64,000 bases of DNA, from positions 1-64,000 of the forward strand of contig NZ_WEHU01000022.1 in NCBI RefSeq assembly GCF_009183415.1, in the 5' to 3' direction. Positions 57,323-64,000 of this stretch are shown piece after piece. The number at the start of each line of letters is the position of its first letter. The stretch's first letter is position 1. The notes under the pieces were generated by a model. That model saw only the letters and a list, made by a program, of their open reading frames with translations. It did no database searches and was not told the DNA's origin. Source of the DNA: Bacillus sp. B1-b2. GTDB lineage: Bacteria > Bacillota > Bacilli > Bacillales > Cytobacillaceae. The translations under genes were made by a program, and so were the position numbers.

Positions 57323-58345
57323 TCATTTATAGCGATGTGAAACATATCTTGTGGTACAGTATTCAAGGTCAAAGATGACTTCACCGCTGCACGTTTCTGT
57401 TACTGATTCATTTTTAAAACATGCAATATCAAGTGATCTTAAACATTCGACAAAGATTGGGACGGATGCTCCAGGACTGACTGTAGCGACTATTGCTGAA
57501 CCTGCAATATCAGTGACGCGGACTTCCATGGAACAGCCGCTAGCCGAATTGCCTGTGTTCTTTATCACAATCAACCCGCTAAAATCAAGGTTCGAACGGC
57601 TGGTAAAATGGTTGTAATAATTACAATCGCAGGGTTGTGAGATAGGGCCGCAATGTTTAAAGCATCTTAGTTCTTCTTCCTTTCTGCAGAAATCAAATCC
57701 TTTGATTTCTTCTGGGCAGAGTTTATGATCATCATTACAATTGTCTTTGGGAATATCATCAGATTCACCTAGCATCATTTCGAAAATATTGGAATCACCA
57801 TTAAATTCTTCACAACCATCCCATTTGCACTTGTGTTTTTCACAATCAACGCATTTGCACTTGTCTTTCCCGCAATCCTCGCATTTGCACTTGTGTTTTT
57901 CACAATCAACGCATTTGCACTTGTCTTTCCCGCAATCCTCGCATTTGCACTTGTGTTTTTCACAATCAACGCATTTGCACTTGTCTTTCCAGCAATCCTC
58001 GCATTTGCACTTGTTTTTCCCGCAATCCTCGCATTTGCACTTGTTTTTCCCGCAATCCTCGCATTTGCACTTGTGTTTTTCACAGTCAACGCATTTACAC
58101 TTGTGTTTTTCACAGTCATCGCATTTGCACTTGTCTTTTTCACAGTCATCCGATCTGCAATGATGCTTTCCATGATGCTCAAAATAATGTTTTCCCTTTT
58201 CACTGTGTTTAAGTTTAAACACGGATTTTGACTTTCCAGTACATATACTTTCGTTAATGTATATTTTTGGGCCCCCAACGCTTCTATGACATTGATTGCA
58301 TCGTTGGAAGCCCCTACACCCACAGGATCTATTTATAAAAAACAT
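57323..58345 (-). CDS. Cys-repeat protein with S-Ena-like C-terminal domain
   Basis: 340 aa. Order: Cys-rich N-terminus (SCGCRGF, CNQC), a Lys/His stretch, eleven 10-residue repeats D-C-x-K-x-K-C-K-C-x at residues 67-176, an acidic linker, then a domain at about 207-333 shared with the protein at 58673. The domain has FSGLIVIKNTGNSASGCSME, GASVPIFVECLRSLDIAC and CSGEVIFDLEYC, a pattern like the DUF3992 S-Ena endospore appendage subunit. Such subunits build disulfide-linked spore fibres. ATG 58345 follows GGAGGAAG. A DUF3992 profile match would confirm; alternative: a spore-coat crosslinking protein. Confidence 0.68.
   Translation of the reverse strand: MFFINRSCGCRGFQRCNQCHRSVGGPKIYINESICTGKSKSVFKLKHSEKGKHYFEHHGKHHCRSDDCEKDKCKCDDCEKHKCKCVDCEKHKCKCEDCGKNKCKCEDCGKNKCKCEDCWKDKCKCVDCEKHKCKCEDCGKDKCKCVDCEKHKCKCEDCGKDKCKCVDCEKHKCKWDGCEEFNGDSNIFEMMLGESDDIPKDNCNDDHKLCPEEIKGFDFCRKEEELRCFKHCGPISQPCDCNYYNHFTSRSNLDFSGLIVIKNTGNSASGCSMEVRVTDIAGSAIVATVSPGASVPIFVECLRSLDIACFKNESVTETCSGEVIFDLEYCTTRYVSHRYK
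57818..58147 (-). repeat. 30-bp tandem repeats in the Cys-rich gene
   Basis: Eleven in-frame copies of a 30-base unit, often alternating as 60-base pairs (E-K-H and G-K-D types). Near-identical copies make other frames open on both strands by chance. Confidence 0.95.
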
Positions 58346-58382
58346 ACAAAATCTTCCTCCCCATATTCTTGAAAGATACTAT

Positions 58383-58409
58383 CAATATATGTATATTGGG
58401 TTTCTTGGC
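58383..58409 (-). promoter_or_regulatory. candidate mother-cell sigma promoter of the Cys-repeat gene
   Basis: On the minus strand CATATATTG (58391-58383) resembles the sigma-K/sigma-E -10 box CATANNNTA; GC instead of AC stands 16 bases upstream. The location matches the better site before the paralogue. Confidence 0.4.
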
Positions 58410-58418
58410 ATGGGCTGA

Positions 58419-58462
58419 TTAACCAATATAAACACCCATTTTTGGGTGTTTATATTGGTTAA
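58419..58462. repeat. 20-bp perfect palindrome with TTTT loop
   Basis: A perfect 20-bp stem (58419-58438 with 58443-58462) lies 74-117 bases upstream of the Cys-repeat gene. A diverged half-copy lies at about 59309-59336, at the same distance upstream of the paralogue. It may terminate the upstream gene or bind a regulator. The rest of 58463-58672 is AT-rich with no gene. Confidence 0.85.
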
Positions 58463-58672
58463 TTCACCTACAATACAAATTTAGTTCAAAATTAGCTATG
58501 CTTTTTTTCAGAAATTCCTCATAAATAATAAACAGGGATTCTTCTTTAAAAATATTAAAGAAAAATACATTGGAGGGGATTAACTAAATTCTTGTGGGAT
58601 CATTTCTTAGTTAATTATGAACATTAAGAGGGATTCTTCACACTGATGAATTATTTTGTCAAAGTTCATTAC

Positions 58673-59233
58673 TTATAGACAAAGTCTTGTCGCACAGTAT
58701 TCAAGGTCAAAGATGACTTCGCCACTGCAAGTTGCTGGTACAGGAAGCTCTGGTTCATTTGGAAGACAAGCAATATCAAGCGAAGTTAACCCTTCAACAA
58801 AGATTGGAACTGATGCTCCAGCGCTAACTGTTGCAACAATTGCAGTGCCTGCTCTATCTGTAACACGGATCTGCATAGAACAGCCGCTAGTTGGATTCCC
58901 TGTATTTTTAATCACAACTAACCCGCTAAATTCAAAATTAGTCCTGCTGGTAAAATAGTTATAGAATAATGCATCACATGGCTGGGAAATTGGCTCGCAA
59001 TGTTTAAAGCACCTTAATTCATTTCTTTGTTTGCACAAATTGAATCCTTTTACACGGTCTGGGCAAGGCTCTTTCTCTTCGTACCAATTTTTTTTAGGCA
59101 TTTCACATTTTTCATATCCATGATGATCATATCCATGATGATTCATCTTCGGATGATTTCCCATTCTTCTTTTGCAAGTGCACTCTTCCTGTTCTTTACA
59201 GCCGCAATGTTTACCTTCTGAATGATATATCAT
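58673..59233 (-). CDS. S-Ena-like endospore appendage subunit, paralogue
   Basis: 186 aa. A short Cys/His-rich N-terminus (GKHCGCKEQEECTCKRRMG, HHGYDHHGYEKC) precedes a domain (about residue 57 to the end) nearly the same as in the 57323 protein: CPDRVKGFNLC, RCFKHCEPISQPCD, FSGLVVIKNTGNPTSGCSMQ, GASVPIFVEGLTSLDIACL, CSGEVIFDLEYC. It lacks the decapeptide repeats. ATG 59233 follows GGAGGAAG (59248-59241); TTG 59236 is also possible. A mother-cell-type promoter lies upstream. Confidence 0.68.
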   Translation of the reverse strand: MIYHSEGKHCGCKEQEECTCKRRMGNHPKMNHHGYDHHGYEKCEMPKKNWYEEKEPCPDRVKGFNLCKQRNELRCFKHCEPISQPCDALFYNYFTSRTNFEFSGLVVIKNTGNPTSGCSMQIRVTDRAGTAIVATVSAGASVPIFVEGLTSLDIACLPNEPELPVPATCSGEVIFDLEYCATRLCL

Positions 59234-59275
59234 CAAATTACTTCCTCCTTGAGATTAAGTTTCTAAATTCAATAA

Positions 59276-59302
59276 TAATATATGCTTCTAGGTTTTTTGC
59301 GT
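59276..59302 (-). promoter_or_regulatory. candidate sigma-K (or sigma-E) promoter
   Basis: On the minus strand AC (59302-59301), exactly 16 bases, then CATATATTA (59284-59276). This fits the sigma-K consensus AC-N16/17-CATANNNTA; the ATA overlapping the -35 also allows sigma-E. Mother-cell expression would fit a spore-surface product. Confidence 0.6.
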
Positions 59303-59439
59303 ATAGGTTAATCAACTAATACAAACATCCATTTTTGGAGGGAAAGAAAAAGGCTGATTAGGTGTTAGTAGTAATATTCGTGCCTTAAAATCTTCTGATA
59401 GATAATTGATTTTTAATGCAGCATGTTAGTGCATAAATT

Positions 59440-60681
59440 CTAGGCACTATCTATTGTGCCCAATGTTTGACTAACAACGGTAAATCCACTTATGGCACAT
59501 AGTGAGAAGACACAAATCGAGTCTAGATCAGTAATATCGTTTACAAAGTAAGCAAGGCAGTCTTTTACCGTAAGCACATAAAGAGGAAGTGCTGTGGTCT
59601 GCCCCTTGAGATAAACATCAAGGAGAAGTCCGAAGTTGGCTGTACACCTTAACTCTTCTCCAATACCTGAAGCACAGCAAGGACAATTACATGGTTTCTT
59701 CCTTTTTTGGTAGGAACAATCTTCAGTGTCTTCATAAGCCTGTTGGAGGAGAAATTCATAAACATTGGAAATTTCAGGAGTAGCATCTGTATCTGTCGCG
59801 CATATACCTGCAACATCACATAATTGTACGGCTGTATTCGGAACAATCGTAATCTGGTCAGCAGGTCTAAACCTAAGGACTGAACAATCCACTATATCTG
59901 AAATGACTTGTCCTTCAGATGGATTCGGCAATCCGTTCACTGTGCTGAAATATATGTCGATTGCTCGATTTGCTGGATTTGTTAAAGTAGTTTGGAAATT
60001 TTGTACTTTTCTTAATAGGTCTGCAAGATTTTGGACACAGCAATCACAATCTTTTGGACATTTATTTTCCTTACATTTGCAATTTTCCATGTCGTCCCCC
60101 CTTTGATTGTGATCCTTTTTCTTCTTATTTTTCTCAAAGAAGTCATCTGGAAAAATTATAGTAGGCTTACAGTCTCCACACTGAACATTCACATTGACTC
60201 CATCCACGTCCACCGGGGTTGAAATGGTCTGGTTATTTTCCATAGTTTGATCGCCATGTCTTTGGGCTTGTAACTGAGGTCCTTGAGTTTGGTCCTGGTC
60301 TTCGGTTTGGTCCTGGATTTGCGTTTGCTCTTGTATCTCATTTTGGCTTTGTGTTTGAGGCCCTTGAGTTTGATTTCCTTGGGTTTGGTCGCCTTGTTGT
60401 TGTTCTTGCGTTTGAGGCCCTTGACTTTGCCCTTCTTGGATTTGTTCTTGATTCTGAGGCCCTTGTGCCTGTTCAAGCCCACCCTGTTGTTGTAGTTGTT
60501 GCTGTTCTTGTTCCCCAATGGATTGGCATTGTGGATTATGCTCAGAGAATGTTTGGTCACAATGTTCGGTTACTTCTTGGTTAACTGTGTCCGAATGGTA
60601 GGAGTCTTTACATGTGCAAAACCTTTGTTGTTTAAAGCACCCCTTACATAATCCATAGCTATCGCTATTGGTAAAACTCAT
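59440..60681 (-). CDS. Gln-rich, Cys-rich putative spore-surface protein
   Basis: 413 aa, not assigned to a named family. N-terminus with CKGCFKQQRFCTCK; then a low-complexity Gln-rich region (about residues 55-155) with repeated QGPQTQ and QDQTQ motifs; then CGDCKPTIIFPDDFFEKN, a Cys cluster (CKCKENKCPKDCDCC) and a Cys-containing C-terminal domain (VLRFRPADQITIVP, CNCPCC, LLLDVYLKGQTT). Collinear with the two S-Ena-like genes and like them Cys-rich, it may be a matrix or anchor. The start is ATG 60681 with AAAGGTGG at 60697-60690; the frame is open to 60693. Confidence 0.65.
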   Translation of the reverse strand: MSFTNSDSYGLCKGCFKQQRFCTCKDSYHSDTVNQEVTEHCDQTFSEHNPQCQSIGEQEQQQLQQQGGLEQAQGPQNQEQIQEGQSQGPQTQEQQQGDQTQGNQTQGPQTQSQNEIQEQTQIQDQTEDQDQTQGPQLQAQRHGDQTMENNQTISTPVDVDGVNVNVQCGDCKPTIIFPDDFFEKNKKKKDHNQRGDDMENCKCKENKCPKDCDCCVQNLADLLRKVQNFQTTLTNPANRAIDIYFSTVNGLPNPSEGQVISDIVDCSVLRFRPADQITIVPNTAVQLCDVAGICATDTDATPEISNVYEFLLQQAYEDTEDCSYQKRKKPCNCPCCASGIGEELRCTANFGLLLDVYLKGQTTALPLYVLTVKDCLAYFVNDITDLDSICVFSLCAISGFTVVSQTLGTIDSA

Positions 60682-60703
60682 AAGTAACACCACCTTTCAG
60701 TAG

Positions 60704-60712
60704 TATCATATG
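60704..60712 (-). promoter_or_regulatory. possible sigma-K/E -10 box upstream of the Gln-rich gene
   Basis: CATATGATA on the minus strand fits CATANNNTA, but no AC lies 16-17 bases upstream and the leader would be very short. Confidence 0.25.
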
Positions 60713-61361
60713 GTAATAGGAAATGATATGAATGGACAAATAGTCCACATTCAAAAAAAGGGCGAATATTTTGATAGTCAGCTTTATTAAATAATTATTC
60801 TTTTCGCAATAGGGGGAAACTTATAAATGATTTGTCATATAAATGAGTTGGTTTTGTTACTTTCTGTTCTCCTTGTGGGAAAAATGCACAAGGTAAGGAA
60901 GCAGTTAGAAGGTATTCAAACTCTGAGCCAGTAACTATAGGATGTAGCTAGGGCTGTGGCTATATGAAGACAGTCGAAGACCAGTTTTTGAGGACGTTTC
61001 ACTTAATATGCAGGTACACGTAAATTCTAAGGCAATACCTTTGATTTTGCTTTGGGTTAGGCTGGGACGGTGTCATCTAGGACGAACGGAAAAGTACAAA
61101 AAATAGAAATTTTATGATAAAGAGAAGCTCAGTCCTTTATTGGATATGGACTTCATTATTGTGAATTATAATACTTAAAGAAAACCAGCTATTAGTTTAT
61201 GAATTTTTTAAAATAAAAACATTCATTACTAAATATGTTCATACCAAATAACCTTTCTCTATCTTGTAAATATGGAAAATATCGAGAAATTATAAAATTG
61301 ATTATTGTGGAAAAGGCCAATGAATGTGGCATTTTCCCTGATCAGATAGCTGTAAAGTCTA
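60713..61361. other. non-coding stretch in the right part of the element
   Basis: No open frame with a ribosome binding site is visible on either strand. A small inverted repeat TGGACAAATAGTCCA occurs at about 60734-60748. It may hold decayed genes or spacer DNA. Confidence 0.5.
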
Positions 61362-61676
61362 GTGATATTTGATGGTATTGAAGGAATCGACTTACTTTCT
61401 AGGGGGTGTTCAATTCGATTATTTTATAACAAAACAGGCTCTCCAAGAGGGGGGGATTGCCCGTTTGCCTACGTTCTTACTGTGCTCACGAACTCATCCG
61501 CAAGAACTGCGATGACGCAACTTATCGGTAGTCACCGAAAGGGGGATGCTGCTTACTTTAAACTAGAAGAGCGACCTTTATCGGAAGTGTTTAAAGATAT
61601 ACTTGAGGGAGCTACGTGCCTTTTACATTACTTAGGTGTTAATCTTCTGTTCGTCAAAGTCTCTTCGGAACAATAG
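61362..61676 (+). CDS. doubtful 104-aa open frame
   Basis: A GTG-started frame without a Shine-Dalgarno sequence. The product (with SRGCSIRLFYNKTGSPRGG and DILEGATCLLHYLGVNLLFV) resembles nothing I recognise. Its base composition is somewhat more GC-rich than the flanks, so it could be the remnant of a decayed gene. It may equally be non-coding. Confidence 0.2.
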   Translation: MIFDGIEGIDLLSRGCSIRLFYNKTGSPRGGDCPFAYVLTVLTNSSARTAMTQLIGSHRKGDAAYFKLEERPLSEVFKDILEGATCLLHYLGVNLLFVKVSSEQ

Positions 61677-61920
61677 AATGTTCAACGTCAGCTTTCTAAT
61701 ATTTAATTCATTGGATAGTGGAAGGGCTTTTTCTGTCCTCGAGCTTGTCCTCGACTTGATAATGTCCCATTTAAAATTATTGTTTTGGATCCTTGCAAAA
61801 TATTGATATATAGTCTTTTTTTATCCTATTTTTTTAATATTTTATTTAAACATGAATGGGCGGCATGATGTAATAATATGCGTAAATGGATGCCCCATTT
61901 TATTTGAGGCACCCTGTTTC

Positions 61921-61941
61921 TTTGACCACAATCTGACCACT
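61921..61941 (+). repeat. integrase arm-type repeats, right cluster
   Basis: TTTGACCACA (61921-61930) and TCTGACCACT (61932-61941) are in the same orientation as the left cluster at 52485-52533 and lie about 110 bases inside the right attachment copy. Confidence 0.7.
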
Positions 61942-62004
61942 AAACATATAGAATTGTATATTATTCTGTTTTCCTTTTAGAGAATAAAAGTGGACAAACC
62001 TTGA

Positions 62005-62120
<116 letters not shown>

Positions 62121-62132
62121 TTACGTTTCAAA

Positions 62133-62167
62133 GGCTCTCAACCGATTTGGTTGGGGGTCTTTTTTTA
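62133..62167 (+). terminator. rpsI terminator, right copy
   Basis: Same hairpin as 52436-52468, with a seven-T run. This is probably the terminator left behind from the pre-insertion chromosome, while the left copy came with the element, or the reverse. Confidence 0.85.
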
Positions 62168-62249
62168 TATCTGGTTTTTAGGTGGAATAACACAGGTAAA
62201 TGTTGGTGATAGTATATAGTGACAACAACTCTAAGGAGAAGTGCATCCT

Positions 62250-63512
62250 ATGCCACATCAAAAGTTCCAGTCAGATAACATAAAACCTCGCTATTCTAAA
62301 GGGAGGATATCCGCGTTTGGGATAAACTCGATCTATCCTAGAATCCCTTGGGTTGCAGCTTGGTGGTCCGCTGCATTTCCGGGGTTTGGGCACATGTTTA
62401 TAGGGAAGTACCTTCACGGTTTTCTTCTTATCGTTTGGGAGCTTGTGGTAAATAACCAAGCAAATCTAAATATGGGAATTGCCTTATCAATGCTTGGTAG
62501 GTTTGAAGAGGCGAAAGCACAATTAAATGAAGACTGGATACTACTCTATATGGCAGTTTACGTATATAGCATTTGGGATAGTTATCGATGTGCGGTTGAA
62601 ATTGGCAAAAGTCACCTGCTAGCTGAGGTGGAAGATGCACCTATAGCTCCATCAGATGTTAGTTTCTTTGATGTAGTGATTCTTGATAAGAAAAAACCTT
62701 GGGTAGGCTTGGTTTGGTCTTTTTTATGTCCCGGATTAGGACAATTATATGGTGGAAGTACCATAGTTGGATCATTTATTTTGGGGTGGTGGATATATGT
62801 TACCTATAAGGCAGCTGCTATTCGCATTTGGCTTTATTCGTTCCTTGGAGATTTTCAAAGTGCCATGCAGATAATAGATTGGCAATGGTTCCTCTTCTTG
62901 CCTTCTATGTATGCTTTTGCTATTTATCAAGCTTATGCATCTGTAAATGAAAGTAATACTTTATATGATATTGAACAAACACGTTATTTAAGAATGAGGG
63001 ATGTAAACTTGGCAATGCAGAATAAGGTGGATAACGAAATCGTGCAAATCATTGCAACATTTGAACATTCACCATTTGTAGAGATTGCTATTCATGATAT
63101 GGAGAAATTGGGAATACCACCCCAGAATATTATTGCATTACCCTTGGAAAATTTAGATTCACAAGCACATATCCTTGACACTATTCATCGAGTCGATGGC
63201 AGAAGTATCTTGGACGGTGCCATGATGAGTGCAGCTATCTTTATGGTGCTAGGAACTATTTATGGGTTTATATGGCACTGGGGACCAGTTATTTGGGGTT
63301 TAATTGGTTTAGTAGGTGGGTTCTTCATAGGACTTATAATCGAATTAGCACTCAGCAAAACGAAAATGAAAATTGCCTCAAAGCGTAAAAGTGAAGTTAT
63401 TATACAAGTGACTTGTAATCATTCTTTACAGGATCAACTTCTTAAAGTTTTTAAGACGAGGATGGCAAATGGTTTTCTGGTTATGCCCAACCGACCCCCT
63501 ACTAATATCTAG
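62250..63512 (+). CDS. multi-pass membrane protein with TM2-like motifs
   Basis: 420 aa, not assigned to a characterised family. Two related halves carry similar motifs: WWSAAFPGFGHMFIGKY (about residues 32-48) and VWSFLCPGLGQLYGG (about 150-165), the pattern of TM2-type domains (PGxGxxYxG). Several hydrophobic segments follow, then a cytosolic stretch, a glycine-rich hydrophobic segment (WGLIGLVGGFFIGLIIEL) and a basic tail. AAGGAGAAG lies before it. It is just outside the element, on the chromosome side. Confidence 0.7.
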   Translation: MPHQKFQSDNIKPRYSKGRISAFGINSIYPRIPWVAAWWSAAFPGFGHMFIGKYLHGFLLIVWELVVNNQANLNMGIALSMLGRFEEAKAQLNEDWILLYMAVYVYSIWDSYRCAVEIGKSHLLAEVEDAPIAPSDVSFFDVVILDKKKPWVGLVWSFLCPGLGQLYGGSTIVGSFILGWWIYVTYKAAAIRIWLYSFLGDFQSAMQIIDWQWFLFLPSMYAFAIYQAYASVNESNTLYDIEQTRYLRMRDVNLAMQNKVDNEIVQIIATFEHSPFVEIAIHDMEKLGIPPQNIIALPLENLDSQAHILDTIHRVDGRSILDGAMMSAAIFMVLGTIYGFIWHWGPVIWGLIGLVGGFFIGLIIELALSKTKMKIASKRKSEVIIQVTCNHSLQDQLLKVFKTRMANGFLVMPNRPPTNI

Positions 63513-63565
63513 ATTATTTGTTCGATTAGCCCTATACCCTTTAGGTTATAAAATTTTTTTGGAGG

Positions 63566-63597
63566 CTTCCCGTCAAGTCTGAGTGGGAAGTTTTTTT
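63566..63597 (+). terminator. terminator after the membrane-protein gene
   Basis: CTTCCC (63566-63571) pairs with GGGAAG (63585-63590), followed by seven T. The following 63598-63935 is non-coding; no further structure is clear there. Confidence 0.8.
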
Positions 63598-63935
63598 ATA
63601 TTGATTGTTACTCATATTATATATACAGGATGCAGGGCATACTTTGCTAAATAATTGGTCCATATTAGATATTAGAAAGAATCGAATGTTGTTAGCTTTT
63701 GTCTAAAGTATTCTTTCTGTATGAAGGTTGGATATCTATAATCCTCCTTCTCCCCTCGTTAAACGGAATTATCTCCGCTTAGAAGAACTTAGGTGATCAA
63801 TATTACCATATTTTCACTATTTCGCCGCTATCCTCATCAAATGGCCATCTCCCCTTGAAACTATATTTGAGCATGTTACGATAGAAAATGTTGAAAAGAG
63901 AGGAATTGAAAAATGTGAAATTTAGGAGAGTGTAA

Positions 63936-64000
63936 ATGTTGAAAGACAAGACAATTGCATTTATCGGAGCTGGATCTATGGCAGAGGCTATGATTACAGG
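63936..64000 (+). CDS. pyrroline-5-carboxylate reductase family protein, 5' end only
   Basis: Twenty-one codons are visible before the window ends. They give MLKDKTIAFIGAGSMAEAMI, with the Rossmann dinucleotide-binding motif GAGSMAEA of ProC-type enzymes, the last step of proline synthesis. AGGAGAG precedes ATG 63936. ProI, ProH and ComER-type paralogues cannot be told apart from this piece. Confidence 0.75.
   Translation, partial: MLKDKTIAFIGAGSMAEAMIT

Noticed and set aside
57818-58147. CRISPR-like array
   Set aside because: The repeats are contiguous with no unique spacers and encode an in-frame protein repeat.
57741-58231. Several long open frames on both strands across the Cys-repeat gene
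   Set aside because: They arise because a 30-base repeat without stops in one phase stays open along its length in other phases. They lack ribosome binding sites and family features; only the 57323-58345 frame has a start signal, promoter and a paralogue.
60189-60584. Open frames antisense or shifted in the Gln-rich region
   Set aside because: Low-complexity CAA/CAG-rich DNA leaves other frames open; no start signals.

Overview
The window is a low-GC Firmicute chromosome segment, almost certainly from a spore-forming member of the Bacillaceae. The gene order ctsR-mcsA-mcsB-clpC-radA-yacL-ispD-ispF-gltX-cysE-cysS-mrnC-rlmB-rae1-sigH-rpmG-secE-nusG-rplKAJL-rpoBC-rplGB-str-S10-spc-alpha is the one known from Bacillus subtilis and its relatives. 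The proteins are very close to that family, many starts are TTG or GTG behind strong AAGGAGG ribosome binding sites, and sigH and sporulation-type genes are present.

Layout. 1-170 is the end of an rRNA operon (5S and its terminator). 370-5120 is the CtsR heat-shock operon, with a CtsR operator and candidate sigma-A and sigma-B promoters. 5187-9082 holds radA, yacL, ispD and ispF. 9262-14919 holds gltX and a Cys-specific T-box leader controlling cysE-cysS and the RNA-processing genes mrnC, rlmB and rae1. 14920-20081 runs from sigH through secE-nusG, L11-L1 and L10-L7/L12 to an RsmC-like methyltransferase. 20329-27695 is rpoB-rpoC. 27768-32598 is the str operon. 32829-47731 is the S10-spc-alpha supercluster. 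48138-52419 holds ecfA1-ecfA2-ecfT-truA and rplM-rpsI. Two genes normally found in this order are not in their usual places: disA (between radA and yacL) and map (between adk and infA). In each place there is AT-rich non-coding DNA instead.

52353-62120 is a roughly 9.7-kb integrated mobile element in the 3' end of rpsI. It is bounded by a 69-bp direct repeat of the rpsI tail with one synonymous mismatch, followed on both sides by a copy of the rpsI terminator. Its left half is a compact phage-like module: tyrosine integrase, CI-type repressor, divergent Cro-like regulator, Xis-like HTH protein, replication initiator, DnaC-like helicase loader and a small HTH/coiled-coil protein. I see no capsid, packaging or conjugation gene. 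Clusters of a TTTGACCACA-type repeat near both ends look like integrase arm sites.

The right half of the element carries three Cys-rich genes on the minus strand. Two are paralogues whose C-terminal domain resembles the S-Ena (DUF3992) endospore-appendage subunit fold; one also has eleven 10-residue Cys-rich repeats. The third has a Gln-rich repeat region and Cys-rich modules. Candidate mother-cell sigma-E/sigma-K promoters precede the two paralogues. My main hypothesis is that this is a phage-satellite-like element with a spore-surface or appendage cargo. It rests on family resemblance and promoter patterns, not on a database search.

Beyond the element lie a multi-pass membrane protein with TM2-like motifs and the first codons of a proC-type gene.
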